This document shows positions 27,376 to 36,148 of a DNA stretch of 57,632 bases, in pieces (position 1 is the first letter of the stretch; each line of letters begins with the position of its first letter). The DNA lies in contig NZ_LRRH01000231.1 in assembly GCF_001646785.1 (NCBI RefSeq), positions 1-57,632 on the forward strand. Direction: 5' to 3'. The notes beneath the pieces were generated by a model, which was not told the origin of the DNA, searched no databases, and saw only the letters and a list, made by a program, of their open reading frames with translations. The DNA is from Rhodococcus phenolicus (GTDB lineage Bacteria; Actinomycetota; Actinomycetes; Mycobacteriales; Mycobacteriaceae). The translations under genes were made by a program, and so were the position numbers.

Positions 27376-28803
27376 ATGCAGAAGATGTACGCCGGCGGGC
27401 GGCTTCGCCGCTTGCGCGAGGAACAGGGACTGACCCAGGTTGCCCTGGCGCAGACCCTCGGGCTATCCACCAGCTACGTCAACCAGCTCGAACACGACCA
27501 ACGCCCGCTGACCGTTCCGGTCCTGCTGCGCCTCAACGCGGCGTTCGATCTCGATATGGGGTTCTTCGCGGTCGACACCGATGCCCGCTTGCTCGCCGAC
27601 CTGCAGGACGTGTTCGCGGACAACACGGACAGCGCAGATGTCACAGCCGCCGAGATCGACGAGTTCGTGACGCGGTTTCCCGCCGCGGCCAGGACTCTGG
27701 TCGGCATGCACCGACGGCTGCGCGGAGCCACCGCACAAGTCGAGCGGCTGTCTCCGGCCCACGAGAACAGCATGGCCGGTGCTGCCACCTCGATGCCGTA
27801 CGAGGACGTGCGCGATTTCTTCTACGACCGGCGCAATCACATCCGTGAACTCGACGACGCCGCAGAGCAGCTGTTCGTGTCCCGAAACCTCACGCTCGGG
27901 GGCCTCGATCTGCAGCTCGCACGCCTGCTCCGCGACGAACATGACATCACTGTGCGGATCCGCACCGACGAACCGGATGCGCCCGGTCCCAAACGCACCT
28001 ACGATCCGGCCACCGGCACCATCAGTCTCGCTCGTCGACTCACCCACGGGCAGCGTGCCTTTCAGCTCGCCACCCAATTGGCGTTTCTCACCCAGAAGCA
28101 CACCATCGACGCACTCGTCGACGCCGCAAGCGATCTGCCGCCGCAGTCACGGTCGCTGGCCAGTATCGGCCTGGCGAACTATTTCGCCGGAGCGCTGGTC
28201 CTGCCTTACACTCCGTTTCTCCGAGCGGCCGAAGCGTTGAGCTACGACATCGACCTTCTGAGCGCGAAATTCGAGGTCGGCTTCGAAACCGTCTGCCATC
28301 GCCTCTCCACGCTGCAACGGCCTGGCCGGAGGGGAGTGCCGTTCTTCTTCGTCCGTACCGACAAGGCCGGCAACATATCGAAACGGCAGTCCGCCACGGC
28401 ATTCCACTTCTCGAGAGTCGGAGGAAGCTGTCCCCTGTGGGTCGTGCACGACACGTTCGCCACGCCGGGGCGCATCCGAACACAGATCGCGCAGATGCCC
28501 GACGGACGTAGCTATCTGTGGATCGCCCGCACCACCGACGAACCGCCGATCGGCGGGTTTCGATCGCAACCGCGCGGGTTCGCCGTCGGGCTCGGCTGCG
28601 ACCTCGCCCATGCCCACAAGCTCGTCTACGCCCGCGGCCTGGATCTCGAGGATCCGGGTACCGCTGTCCCCATCGGTGCGGGATGCCGTGTCTGTGACCG
28701 CGCCGATTGTGCCCAGCGCGCCTTTCCCCAGATCGGCAGACCGCTTGCCGCGGACGAGAACCGTGCCTCGGCGATCCCCTACGTTCCGGACCGGCCATGC
28801 TGA
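27376..28803 (+). CDS. prpR: Methylcitrate-cycle regulator, PrpR/RamB type
   Basis: A 475-residue regulator. The N-terminal XRE helix-turn-helix (GGRLRRLREEQGLTQVALAQTLGLSTSYVNQLEHDQRPL) is followed by a helical stretch, an IrrE-like metalloprotease-derived domain (residues about 160-320), and a C-terminal short-chain-acyl-CoA regulatory domain with a Cys cluster (GAGCRVCDRADCAQRAFPQ). The mycobacterial homologue carries a [4Fe-4S] cluster and binds propionyl-CoA; the three clustered Cys fit that. Divergent from prpDBC, it overlaps the following whiB gene by 7 bases. Confidence 0.88.
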   Translation: MQKMYAGGRLRRLREEQGLTQVALAQTLGLSTSYVNQLEHDQRPLTVPVLLRLNAAFDLDMGFFAVDTDARLLADLQDVFADNTDSADVTAAEIDEFVTRFPAAARTLVGMHRRLRGATAQVERLSPAHENSMAGAATSMPYEDVRDFFYDRRNHIRELDDAAEQLFVSRNLTLGGLDLQLARLLRDEHDITVRIRTDEPDAPGPKRTYDPATGTISLARRLTHGQRAFQLATQLAFLTQKHTIDALVDAASDLPPQSRSLASIGLANYFAGALVLPYTPFLRAAEALSYDIDLLSAKFEVGFETVCHRLSTLQRPGRRGVPFFFVRTDKAGNISKRQSATAFHFSRVGGSCPLWVVHDTFATPGRIRTQIAQMPDGRSYLWIARTTDEPPIGGFRSQPRGFAVGLGCDLAHAHKLVYARGLDLEDPGTAVPIGAGCRVCDRADCAQRAFPQIGRPLAADENRASAIPYVPDRPC

Positions 28804-29174
28804 CCGCATCACGTGGCGCCGCCTCACTCTCGAACGAGACCATGCCTCTCGAACATCGAATTGCTCACCACCAGGACTCGCAATGGTGGAATTACGCAGC
28901 CTGCCTGTTCTACGGTCCGGCCCTGTTCTTCGGCCCCGACAACGAATCCAGAGGGGAGCGGCAGCGCCGCGAACGCGAAGCCAAACGCATCTGCGCAACC
29001 TGTATCGTCCATGACCGCTGCAAGCAGTTCGCGCTCACCACCCGGCAGCAGCACGGAGTGTGGGGCGGAACCTCGGAATGCGAACGGGCTGAATCTCGTC
29101 AGCCGGTCGGCATCCAACCCGAGGCGCAGCCGAGAAGCTGCAAACTCGGAGGAGAAAGGGAAAATGGCAGGTGA
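28797..29174 (+). CDS. WhiB-family iron-sulfur regulator
   Basis: A 125-residue protein from ATG 28797, which overlaps the prpR stop; ATG 28842 (110 residues) is an alternative start. The four cluster cysteines are present as one in NYAACLF and three in ICATCIVHDRC (C-x2-C-x5-C). They are followed by the WhiB turn GVWGG and a basic tail. WhiB proteins bind a redox-sensitive [4Fe-4S] cluster and usually act with the principal sigma factor. Coupling to another probable iron-sulfur regulator, prpR, suggests joint sensing of redox state and propionate load. I cannot assign it to a numbered WhiB class. Confidence 0.85.
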   Translation: MLTASRGAASLSNETMPLEHRIAHHQDSQWWNYAACLFYGPALFFGPDNESRGERQRREREAKRICATCIVHDRCKQFALTTRQQHGVWGGTSECERAESRQPVGIQPEAQPRSCKLGGERENGR

Positions 29175-29204
29175 AGGGTTCTCACCGACACCGCATGACA
29201 TTTC

Positions 29205-30058
29205 CTCGGAGTGGCGGCTGGCGACTATTGGCTGGGTGATAACCGCGCCAACTCCTCGCAGACCGCGCTTACAACAACTTCACCAACAAGTACTTCGCGC
29301 TGCCGGTCTGGAAGCTCGGGTACACCACGATCTACGACCGGCACCCGCACCAACGTGGCATGCATCCCGGACCCGAAGGCGCACACACCTTCTGGATCGA
29401 CGGGCTGCTCTACTCGGACAGCCTCCCGGACGGCCTGTACGACCTCGACCCGATCGAGACCGACATGTCCGAGGACGAACGCGCCCGCGTCGAGCGCCGT
29501 CACCAGGCGCGCCAGGCGTATGCGTTCGTCCCGCACGATGCCCGTCACCCCGACGGGGCTCGGCGTTATCGCGGGCCGGCCGCCGCACCCGCACGGGTGC
29601 GGTGTCCGAACAACCCGAGGTCGATGCGGGCACCGCAGAACGTGCCCACAACCTCTTCACGCGCGGAACGGACTGCGGGTGCGGGCGCACCGTCACTCTG
29701 TACGACTCGGACTACCCGGATATGCGGATGCCGTTCCAGCACGGCACCCTCGCGTGGGAGGTGTCGTATCACCGCAGGATCGGGATCGAGAGTGTGTTCG
29801 ACGATGTGAAGCAAAACCGGCTGCATGTGCATCGTGGGTACTTCCGCGGTTTCGGGATCGGTCGGTACACGGTGCTCGTCGGCTTCGCACTTGCTGCGCT
29901 GAACGTGCTCGAGTTGCACGACTGGCTCTGCAAGCGTGCGCGTCTCGATCCGTGGGGTCGCTTCCTCGGTGAGCCGGAGCCGGAGCGCGCAATCGGTAGG
30001 GGTCATCTCGCAACGCGGTGCAGTGAAGAGTATTCGGTGAGTGTCCGATCCGGCAGAT
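29205..30058 (+). pseudogene. Decayed transposase-like gene
   Basis: Three reading-frame pieces make one broken protein. One frame has GDYWLGD near 29220. Another runs from about 29264 (DRAYNNFTNKYFALPVW) through WIDGLLYSDSLPDGLYDLDP to about 29620. The third, from about 29600 to the stop at 30058, carries a transposase-like end with YHRRIGIESVFDDVKQNR and FRGFGIGRYTVLVGFALAALN. The YHRR...E spacing resembles the C-terminal part of DDE transposases (IS4/IS1182-like). There is no intact start and no terminal inverted repeats were found. The element is dead, and may be an old IS inserted beside whiB and the tRNA. Confidence 0.55.
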
Positions 30059-30304
30059 AGCGTCCCCGCCCCGACAACGAGATCCACGGGTTTCGTGGCT
30101 CGACTTCGACCACAGTGCGGAATCACCGGTCCGCAGCCGCCGGGAGAGCACGACTCGGCTCGATCGGTATGGGAATTGCGCCGCGATCAAGCCGACGATC
30201 TGCCGAATCTGACCTGCTCGGCGGAGTTGCGATGGAAATCGGGGCCCGATTGCGTCCGCAGATTCAATAGTGAACGCAACGGGCCCTGATGGGTGAACAC
30301 CCTG

Positions 30305-30378
30305 TGGAGCCGATGACGGGAATCGAACCCGCGTATTCAGCTTGGGAAGCTGATGTTCTACCATTGAACTACATCGGC
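30305..30378 (-). tRNA. tRNA-Gly (CCC anticodon)
   Basis: On the minus strand the acceptor arm GCCGATG (30378-30372) pairs with CATCGGC, with discriminator T and an encoded CCA (30307-30305). The D arm is GTTCAATGGTAGAAC. The anticodon stem TCAGC/GCTGA closes the loop TTCCCAA, giving anticodon CCC for codon GGG. The T arm is CGGGTTCGATTCCCG. It is 74 bases including CCA and folds as a complete cloverleaf. Confidence 0.95.
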
Positions 30379-30486
30379 ACGCTGGGCTTTTACCGATTTT
30401 CACCGGCTCGTCCCTGGCTCGTCGCACACTGTATCAGACTCTTCGCGACCTCTGTCACTTCGGCTGCGGCGTGTGCTGTCGGGGTC

Positions 30487-31308
30487 TCAGACGAGGGCGC
30501 GTCCGGTCCGGATCCGCCACCGCATGTCCGTGAGGAGCAGGCGGTAGGGGGCTTCGCGGACGGGTACGGGGACGTGTTTGTTGACCTTGCCGATGGTTCG
30601 CAGGATCCGGTCGAAGCGGCGTTGGTCGCGTGGGCTCCACGCCAGCCGCATCTGGTCGCGGAACAGTGGCGGCAGGAAGCCGGCGGTGAAGAACAGGTTG
30701 ATCCGGCCGAACAGCAGTGCTGTCGGCCCGGGCATGAATTCGAGTTTCGTGATGGACAGCAGATGTTCGCGGATGCGGTCGTCGATGTGGACCTTCTTCA
30801 GGCTCTCGACCCAGTATTCCTCGAACGCTTCGCGATCGGCGGGCCACATGTCCGGCTCGACCTGCAGTGTGGTGCCGAACCTGGCGCCGTTCCGGTAGAA
30901 GTAGTCGATGTATTCGTCGGGGATGGGCCCGTACAGCGCGCGGTGCACGTCCTCGAATCCGCGGTAGATGCACGACGCGACCCACAGTTGCAGTTCCGGG
31001 TCGAATGCGTTGTATTCGACCGGGCTGTCCTCGGTGGAGCGGACTTGCCGATGCGAGCGGTTCACGGCCTGGCGGAAGAGTTTTCGTTCGTCGTCGGTGC
31101 CGCGCGCGGCGACGGCGAGGTACCCGAGGGTCGTGCGGGTACGTTTGAACGGGTGGTCGAAGAGGCGTCCGGATTCGACGCGGCTCTCGAACACGCCGTA
31201 GCCGACGCCGGGCCATGACAGCTGCATGATGATGTTCGCGGCTCCGGCGACGAGTCCGAGGCCGTCCATCGTGTCGTCGAGTCCCGCGGGTTTCTCCGTC
31301 GTCGTCAT
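30487..31308 (-). CDS. Oxygenase MpaB family protein (DUF2236)
   Basis: A 273-residue protein from ATG 31308 (MTTTEKPAGLDDTMDGLG). It follows the MpaB/latex-clearing-protein pattern: LVAGAANIIMQLSWPGVGYGVFES, RTRTTLGYLAVAARGT, and an NRSHRQVRS segment (the R-x-x-H-type haem-contact region), then LQLWVASCIYRG. Related proteins are haem-b oxygenases or have unknown function. It is divergent from a TetR gene, with a dyad in between. No signal peptide is visible. Confidence 0.82.
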   Translation of the reverse strand: MTTTEKPAGLDDTMDGLGLVAGAANIIMQLSWPGVGYGVFESRVESGRLFDHPFKRTRTTLGYLAVAARGTDDERKLFRQAVNRSHRQVRSTEDSPVEYNAFDPELQLWVASCIYRGFEDVHRALYGPIPDEYIDYFYRNGARFGTTLQVEPDMWPADREAFEEYWVESLKKVHIDDRIREHLLSITKLEFMPGPTALLFGRINLFFTAGFLPPLFRDQMRLAWSPRDQRRFDRILRTIGKVNKHVPVPVREAPYRLLLTDMRWRIRTGRALV

Positions 31309-31332
31309 GCGTCGCCCCTCCGTCCGGCCGAG

Positions 31333-31358
31333 TATCTGTGCACGAATGTACGCAGATA
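31333..31358. promoter_or_regulatory. TetR operator candidate
   Basis: An imperfect dyad with outer arms TATCTG (31333-31338) and CAGATA (31353-31358) and inner GTGCAC/GTACGC blocks lies midway between the divergent MpaB-like and TetR genes. Arms match at most positions. Confidence 0.6.
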
Positions 31359-31398
31359 TATGACGCTCGTAAAGCATCGGTGCTGACAAGATGGCCGC

Positions 31399-32016
31399 AT
31401 GGCAACAGGACGGCTCTACGGGGGACGCGCGGGCGAGGAACGTCAGGCGGATCGTCGCGCCCAGCTCATCGAGGCGGGCCTCGACCTGCTCGGCGCCCCC
31501 GACGGGGAACCCACACTGTCGGTGCGCGGAGTGTGCAAACGTTCCGGCCTGGCCTCGCGGTACTTCTACGAGAGTTTCGCCGACCGTGACGCGTTGACCG
31601 GTGCGGTGTACGACCACGTCGTGCAGCAGATCGCGCAGAGCACCCTCGCGGCCGTTGCCGCCGCGCCCCGCGACGAACGCGGCATCGTGCACGCGGCGGT
31701 CGCCAACATCGTCCGCGAGATCGCCGAGGATCCGCGCCTGGGTCGCGTGCTGTTCTCGGTCAGCCAGGCCGATCCGCAGCTCGCGCGGCGCCGGCTCGAA
31801 TCCGCGCGCATGTTCGCCGGGCTCGTGACCATGCAGGCCGAGGACTTCTACCAGGCGAAGCTCAGTCCCGCCCTCGATCTCGCGGCGCACTTCGTCGTCG
31901 GCGGTCTGGCGCAGGCCCTCACGTCGTGGCTCGACGGCACGGTTCCACTCGAGGAGGACGAGGTCGTCGAGGCCTGCACCGACCTGCTGCTCACCGCATC
32001 GACGACGATGCGGTGA
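31399..32016 (+). CDS. TetR-family transcriptional regulator
   Basis: A 205-residue regulator. The helix-turn-helix is PTLSVRGVCKRSGLASRYFYESFADRDAL, and the ligand domain contains DPRLGRVLFSVSQADPQLARRR. It is divergent from the MpaB-like gene and probably represses it. The last 26 bases overlap, on the opposite strand, the end of the MFS gene; this overlap is a perfect inverted repeat, so both proteins end in nearly the same residues (TASTTMR and TASSSMR). Confidence 0.88.
   Translation: MATGRLYGGRAGEERQADRRAQLIEAGLDLLGAPDGEPTLSVRGVCKRSGLASRYFYESFADRDALTGAVYDHVVQQIAQSTLAAVAAAPRDERGIVHAAVANIVREIAEDPRLGRVLFSVSQADPQLARRRLESARMFAGLVTMQAEDFYQAKLSPALDLAAHFVVGGLAQALTSWLDGTVPLEEDEVVEACTDLLLTASTTMR
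31991..32016. terminator. 26-bp inverted repeat shared by two convergent stop codons
   Basis: TCACCGCATCG (31991-32001), loop ACGA, CGATGCGGTGA (32006-32016). The left end is the MFS stop codon and the right end is the TetR stop codon. An 11-bp perfect stem with a tetraloop could terminate transcription from both sides while lying wholly inside coding sequence. Confidence 0.65.
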
Positions 32017-33340
32017 TCCGGGCGGCGGCCGCGTACGCCCCGGCCGCGACGACCGCCGCACCCGCGAACATCGCCGCGAATCCCCATGCCGCCGCGGCGG
32101 ACGCTGCGAAGAGCGTGCCCCCGGCGCAGAGCCAGACCGATTGTGCCACAGCGTCGTTCACCTGCATCGCGGCCGAGTTCGCACCGGTCTGTTCCGGCGG
32201 CGAGTAGTCGAGCAACAGCACCGACGCCGACGAGAACACGATCCCGATGCCGAGGCTCGCCACCGACCAGCCGATCAGCGGGACCGCAGGCCACACCTCC
32301 GGCCGGAGCACGGTCGCCGACGCGCCGATCCCCACCGCGACCGCCGCCGTGCCCCACCGCACGCGGAGCACCGCGTCGGACAACACCGGCACATGCGCCG
32401 CGATCCACGACCCGGCGAACCACGCGAGCGCCGACACGGTCAGGAACATCCCGGCGTGCGCGGGCGTGAACCCGTGGAACTGCACCAGAGCCAACGGCAC
32501 GTACACCTCGGCGCCGAAGAACGCCGCGCCCGTCAGCGACCGTGCCGACAGCACCGCGGGCAGCCCCGCCGCGAAACGCCACGTGCCCGCCGGCACCAGG
32601 CGCGGCACCGACCGGAACACCGCCGCGACCGCGACGGCCGCCGCCAGCGGCCACCCCGCGATCTCCTGTCGACCGGCGACCCCGACGACGAGCACCGCCA
32701 CCGCCGCGACGCCCGCCCACCACAACGACGGCGCGGTCCGCCCCGGGGTGTCCGGCGGCCGGGCCTGTCGCACCGCGGGGATCAGTGCGACCGCCGCGAC
32801 CGTCGCGGGGAGCGGCGCGACCGCGAACACCCATCGCCACCCGGCCGCGTCGGCCAGCCCACCGGCGACAGGCGGTCCGATCAGTGCCGGAAGCACCCAG
32901 CCGCTGGTGAGAACGGTGAACACCCGCGCCCGCAGTTCCTCGGGGTAGGCGACGGCAACCAGGACGTACAGCGCGACGCCGGCCAGACCGGACCCGAATC
33001 CCTGCACGGCGCGGCCCGCGAGGAACACGGGCATGCCCGGGGCGAGCGCAGCGCAGATCAGTCCGGCCGCGAACACCGCCACCCCGACGTACAGGGCAGC
33101 TCCGGGACCTGCCCGGTCGATCCACACCCCGGCGAGACAGATGGCGAACACCGACACCGCGATCGGTGCGGCGAACGCCAGCGGGTACGAGGAGAGCGCG
33201 TCGAACTCGCGGCCGACGACGGGCATCACCGTCGCGATCGCGAACGATTCGAACGCGAACAGCACCGACAGGAGGAACAGCCCGGCCGTGGTGGCACGGA
33301 ACCGCGGCGACCACAGCAGGGGAGCGCCGACGACCGTCAT
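31991..33340 (-). CDS. MFS transporter
   Basis: A 449-residue membrane carrier from ATG 33340 with 12-14 predicted helices. The MFS motif is degenerate (FAICLAGVWIDRAGPGAALYVGV), followed by AVQGFGSGLAGVALYVLVAVAYPEELRARVFTVLTSGWVLPALIGPPVAGGLAD, which contains the antiporter motif C-like GWVLPALIGPPVAG. It probably exports a small molecule. The start overlaps the stop of the upstream quinone oxidoreductase gene (ATGA), so the two form an operon. Third positions are extremely GC-rich. Confidence 0.85.
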   Translation of the reverse strand: MTVVGAPLLWSPRFRATTAGLFLLSVLFAFESFAIATVMPVVGREFDALSSYPLAFAAPIAVSVFAICLAGVWIDRAGPGAALYVGVAVFAAGLICAALAPGMPVFLAGRAVQGFGSGLAGVALYVLVAVAYPEELRARVFTVLTSGWVLPALIGPPVAGGLADAAGWRWVFAVAPLPATVAAVALIPAVRQARPPDTPGRTAPSLWWAGVAAVAVLVVGVAGRQEIAGWPLAAAVAVAAVFRSVPRLVPAGTWRFAAGLPAVLSARSLTGAAFFGAEVYVPLALVQFHGFTPAHAGMFLTVSALAWFAGSWIAAHVPVLSDAVLRVRWGTAAVAVGIGASATVLRPEVWPAVPLIGWSVASLGIGIVFSSASVLLLDYSPPEQTGANSAAMQVNDAVAQSVWLCAGGTLFAASAAAAWGFAAMFAGAAVVAAGAYAAAARITASSSMR

Positions 33341-34299
33341 CGCGCGACCTCGAGCACCACCTTGCCGACGGCCGCCCCCGACTCCAGCGCGCGGTGCGCG
33401 CCGGCCGCCTCGGCGAGGGAGAACCGCCCGCCGACGACCGGCCGCCACGACCCGTCCGCGACGAGTGCGAGTGCCTCGGTCTCCAGGGACCGCAACCCAC
33501 CGGGTCGCGCGGTCAGCCGAGGTCCGAGGACCGTGACGGCCGATTTGGCGTCGGATTCGTAGGTGTTCGGTTCGCCCGAGGACCAGCCGAACACGAGCTG
33601 GACGCCGCCGGGAGCCAACGCGGCGAACGCGGCGCGCCCGACCGCGCCGCCGACACCGTCGAACACCACGGTGGGCCTGGTCGCCGCGATCTGTTCCCGC
33701 CAGCGCGGGTCGTGCCGGTCGACGACGACGTCGGCACCCAGTTCGCGGACCAGCGCCACCTTGCCGGCGCCGCCGGCCACACCGATCACGAAGGCACCGG
33801 CCCGCCTGCCCGCCTGGACGAGCAGGGTGCCGATGCCCCCGGCCGCGGACGTCACCAGCGCCGTGTCGGCTGCGGTGAGCGGATGCCGGTCGAGGATGCC
33901 CAGCGTCGTGCGGCCGGTGCCGATCGCCGCGACCGCCGCCTCGAGCGGCACCCGGTCCGGGACGAGGTGCAGCGAGGCCGCCGCGGCGACGGCCAGTTCG
34001 GCGTACCCGCCGCTCGCCGTGCCCAGATGCGCGACCACCCGCGCGCCGAGAAGGGCGGTGCCGACGCCGTCTCCGAGCAGGTCCACGACCCCCGCGACCT
34101 CTCGTCCGGGCGTCATCGGCAGGCTCGGCACGGGCATGGCCCCGTTGTCGCGACCGGCGCGGATCGTGGTGTCGACGAGATGCACCCCGATCGCGGACAC
34201 CCGGATGCGAACCTGTCCCGGTCCCGGCACCGGATCGGCGGTTTCCTCGAGGACCAATGTGTCGGCGGAGCCGAACTCGCGCTGGACGATTGCGTGCAC
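33337..34299 (-). CDS. Zinc-free quinone oxidoreductase-like MDR enzyme
   Basis: About 320 residues from GTG 34299 (VHAIVQREFGSADTLVLEE); an in-frame start at 34368 is possible, but GGAG precedes the GTG. It has the QOR pattern: GVHLVDTTIRAG, PGREVAGVVDLLGDGV, and the NADPH site TSAAGGIGTLLVQAG, with no catalytic or structural zinc cysteines. It reduces quinones or enones with NADPH. It heads the operon with the MFS transporter and is divergent from dcd. Confidence 0.86.
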   Translation of the reverse strand: MHAIVQREFGSADTLVLEETADPVPGPGQVRIRVSAIGVHLVDTTIRAGRDNGAMPVPSLPMTPGREVAGVVDLLGDGVGTALLGARVVAHLGTASGGYAELAVAAAASLHLVPDRVPLEAAVAAIGTGRTTLGILDRHPLTAADTALVTSAAGGIGTLLVQAGRRAGAFVIGVAGGAGKVALVRELGADVVVDRHDPRWREQIAATRPTVVFDGVGGAVGRAAFAALAPGGVQLVFGWSSGEPNTYESDAKSAVTVLGPRLTARPGGLRSLETEALALVADGSWRPVVGGRFSLAEAAGAHRALESGAAVGKVVLEVAR

Positions 34300-34383
34300 G
34301 ACCGTCTCCGTTCGTCGGGTGTGATCCCAGCGAACAACCTCCAGCCGACTCGAGGTCAAGTGGTGCATTGTTAACCTCTATCC

Positions 34384-34974
34384 GTGCTGCTCTCCGATCG
34401 CGACATCCGCGCCCAGCTCGCCTCCGGCCATCTGGGCATCGACCCCTTCGACCCGGAGATGGTGCAACCGTCGAGTGTGGACGTCCGCCTCGACAGCCTG
34501 TTCCGAGTTTTCAACAACACCCGCTACACGCACATCGACCCCGCTCAGCGGCAGGACGAACTGACCTCTCTCGTGCAGGTCCCGGACGGTGAATCGTTCG
34601 TGCTGCACCCCGGCGAGTTCGTGCTCGGCTCGACGATGGAACGCTGCACCCTGCCCGACGATCTCGCCGGCCGGCTCGAGGGCAAGTCGTCGCTCGGTCG
34701 CCTCGGTCTGCTCACCCACTCGACCGCCGGGTTCATCGATCCCGGTTTCGACGGGCACATCACGCTGGAACTGTCGAACGTCGCGAACCTGCCGATCACG
34801 CTGTGGCCGGGTATGAAGATCGGCCAGTTGTGCCTGTTCCGCCTGACCAGTCCTGCCGAGCATCCGTACGGCAGCGCGAAGGTCGGGTCCAAGTACCAGG
34901 GGCAGCGCGGACCGACCCCGTCGAAGGCATACCTGAACTTCGTGCACGAGCACCCGGACGCGCGTCCGAGCTGA
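34384..34974 (+). CDS. dcd: dCTP deaminase, probably bifunctional with dUTPase
   Basis: A 196-residue homotrimeric enzyme from GTG 34384 ([24 protein letters not shown]). Conserved segments are [56 protein letters not shown] (active-site R, S and catalytic E), and the C-terminal [14 protein letters not shown] that closes over the nucleotide. Actinobacterial Dcd often converts dCTP straight to dUMP. It feeds dTMP synthesis. It is a stand-alone gene, divergent from the oxidoreductase. Confidence 0.95.
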   Translation: MLLSDRDIRAQLASGHLGIDPFDPEMVQPSSVDVRLDSLFRVFNNTRYTHIDPAQRQDELTSLVQVPDGESFVLHPGEFVLGSTMERCTLPDDLAGRLEGKSSLGRLGLLTHSTAGFIDPGFDGHITLELSNVANLPITLWPGMKIGQLCLFRLTSPAEHPYGSAKVGSKYQGQRGPTPSKAYLNFVHEHPDARPS

Positions 34975-34985
34975 CCGTTCCCCGA

Positions 34986-35007
34986 ATCGGGTAGCCCACT
35001 ACTCGCG
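34986..35007 (+). promoter_or_regulatory. Shared 22-bp motif, copy 1
   Basis: ATCGG-GTAG-CCCA-CTAC-TCGCG lies 58 bases before the DUF5995 start. The GTAG-N4-CTAC dyad and flanks recur at 35826-35847 and 37554-37575 in the same orientation, each upstream of the next transcription unit. Confidence 0.6.
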
Positions 35008-35065
35008 CCCGGCGGCGCGGTGTGCTCGACGATGAGATCACATTCTCTTCGTCGAGGAGCACACC

Positions 35066-35815
35066 ATGCACGCGGACGACATCGACGACGTTCTCGACAT
35101 CCTCACCGCTGTCGTGGCCGACACCACCGCGGTGGCGAACCCGCGCGGATTCTTCGCGGCGTTGTACCGGCAGGTGACTCTGGAGGTGCGCCGCGGCATC
35201 GTCTCCGGCGACTTCGACGACGGCGCGCGAATGAGGGTCTTCGATGCCGCGTTCGCGAACCGCTACTTCTCCGCCTACGAATCGTCGCCGCCTCCGACCC
35301 GGTCGTGGCGGGTGACGTTCGACGCGATCGCGTCGTCCCCGCTGATCGTGATGCAGAACCTGCTGCTCGGCATCAACGCACACATCAATCTCGACCTCGC
35401 GGTCGTCACCGGGACCTCGTTCCACGGGCGTGAACTCGACGACTTCCGTGCCGACTACGACCGCATCAACGGCATTCTCGCCGAACTGGTTCCGCGGATC
35501 CGAGGGGCGATCGTCCGGTTCTCGCCTCTGTTCGGCCTGCTCGGGCCGTTCGACGACGGTCTCGAGCCGATTCTCGACTTCAGTTTCGAGCGGGCACGCG
35601 ACAGTGCGTGGGCGGCGGCGACGCTGATCTCGGCGCAGAACCCGCAGACGGTGCCGCTGCTCGTCGCCCAGATAGATGCCGCGACGTCCCGCCTCGGACA
35701 GCTCATCGCCCGTCCGGACGAACCGGCCGCGACCCTGTTGCGGTTGATCCGCCGCACCGAGAGCAGCGACGTGCCGGCGATCATCACGGCGCTCGACACG
35801 ATCGCGGTGCCCTGA
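35066..35815 (+). CDS. DUF5995 family protein
   Basis: A 249-residue soluble protein, mostly helical, from ATG 35066 after a GAGGAG site. Typical DUF5995 stretches are RGFFAALYRQVTLEVRRGI, RMRVFDAAFANRYFSAYE, and the core VMQNLLLGINAHINLDLAVV, a His-containing segment that may bind metal. No function is known for the family. It is preceded by the first copy of the 22-bp motif found before the next two units, which suggests co-regulation with the MNIO and protease-nuclease genes. Confidence 0.82.
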   Translation: MHADDIDDVLDILTAVVADTTAVANPRGFFAALYRQVTLEVRRGIVSGDFDDGARMRVFDAAFANRYFSAYESSPPPTRSWRVTFDAIASSPLIVMQNLLLGINAHINLDLAVVTGTSFHGRELDDFRADYDRINGILAELVPRIRGAIVRFSPLFGLLGPFDDGLEPILDFSFERARDSAWAAATLISAQNPQTVPLLVAQIDAATSRLGQLIARPDEPAATLLRLIRRTESSDVPAIITALDTIAVP

Positions 35816-35825
35816 CCCCGGTGCA

Positions 35826-35847
35826 TTCGGGTAGTCCGCTACGCGTG
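35826..35847 (+). promoter_or_regulatory. Shared 22-bp motif, copy 2
   Basis: TTCGG-GTAG-TCCG-CTAC-GCGTG lies 64 bases before the small CxxC protein gene. It matches copy 1 at the dyad and most flanking positions. Confidence 0.6.
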
Positions 35848-35911
35848 TGAACCACGTTGTCGGCTCGTACTTTCGAAGACACCGCAGATCCGATCAGGAG
35901 GGGAGCACACC

Positions 35912-36148
35912 ATGGCAGAGTTCGAATCACGTGGTCCGCGTTCGCCGGACACGGTGCGGGTTTATCTGCCGCATCACACCGCACACGATCTCGACGCGGT
36001 CGCGAGGATCTCCCGGCAGGTGCTCGAACGGCTCGGTTGCCCCGGCTGCACATCCGGGTTCGACATCCGATTCGTCGAGTTGAGGGACTTCGTGGTGGAT
36101 CCCGACGGGCTCGACATCCGGGAGATCCCCGGTGTTCCGGGCTACTGA
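35912..36148 (+). CDS. Small CxxC protein, candidate MNIO partner or substrate
   Basis: A 78-residue soluble protein from ATG 35912 after a strong GGAGGGGAG site. It has no signal peptide. The only cysteines form a single CPGC pair at residues 43-46 (LERLGCPGCTSGFDIRF). The C-terminus is acidic and ends IPGVPGY. It overlaps the DUF692/MNIO gene by 17 bases. MNIO enzymes modify Cys- or Asp-containing peptides, so this could be the substrate; alternatively it is a carrier or structural partner. I do not recognise it as a named family. Confidence 0.7.
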   Translation: MAEFESRGPRSPDTVRVYLPHHTAHDLDAVARISRQVLERLGCPGCTSGFDIRFVELRDFVVDPDGLDIREIPGVPGY

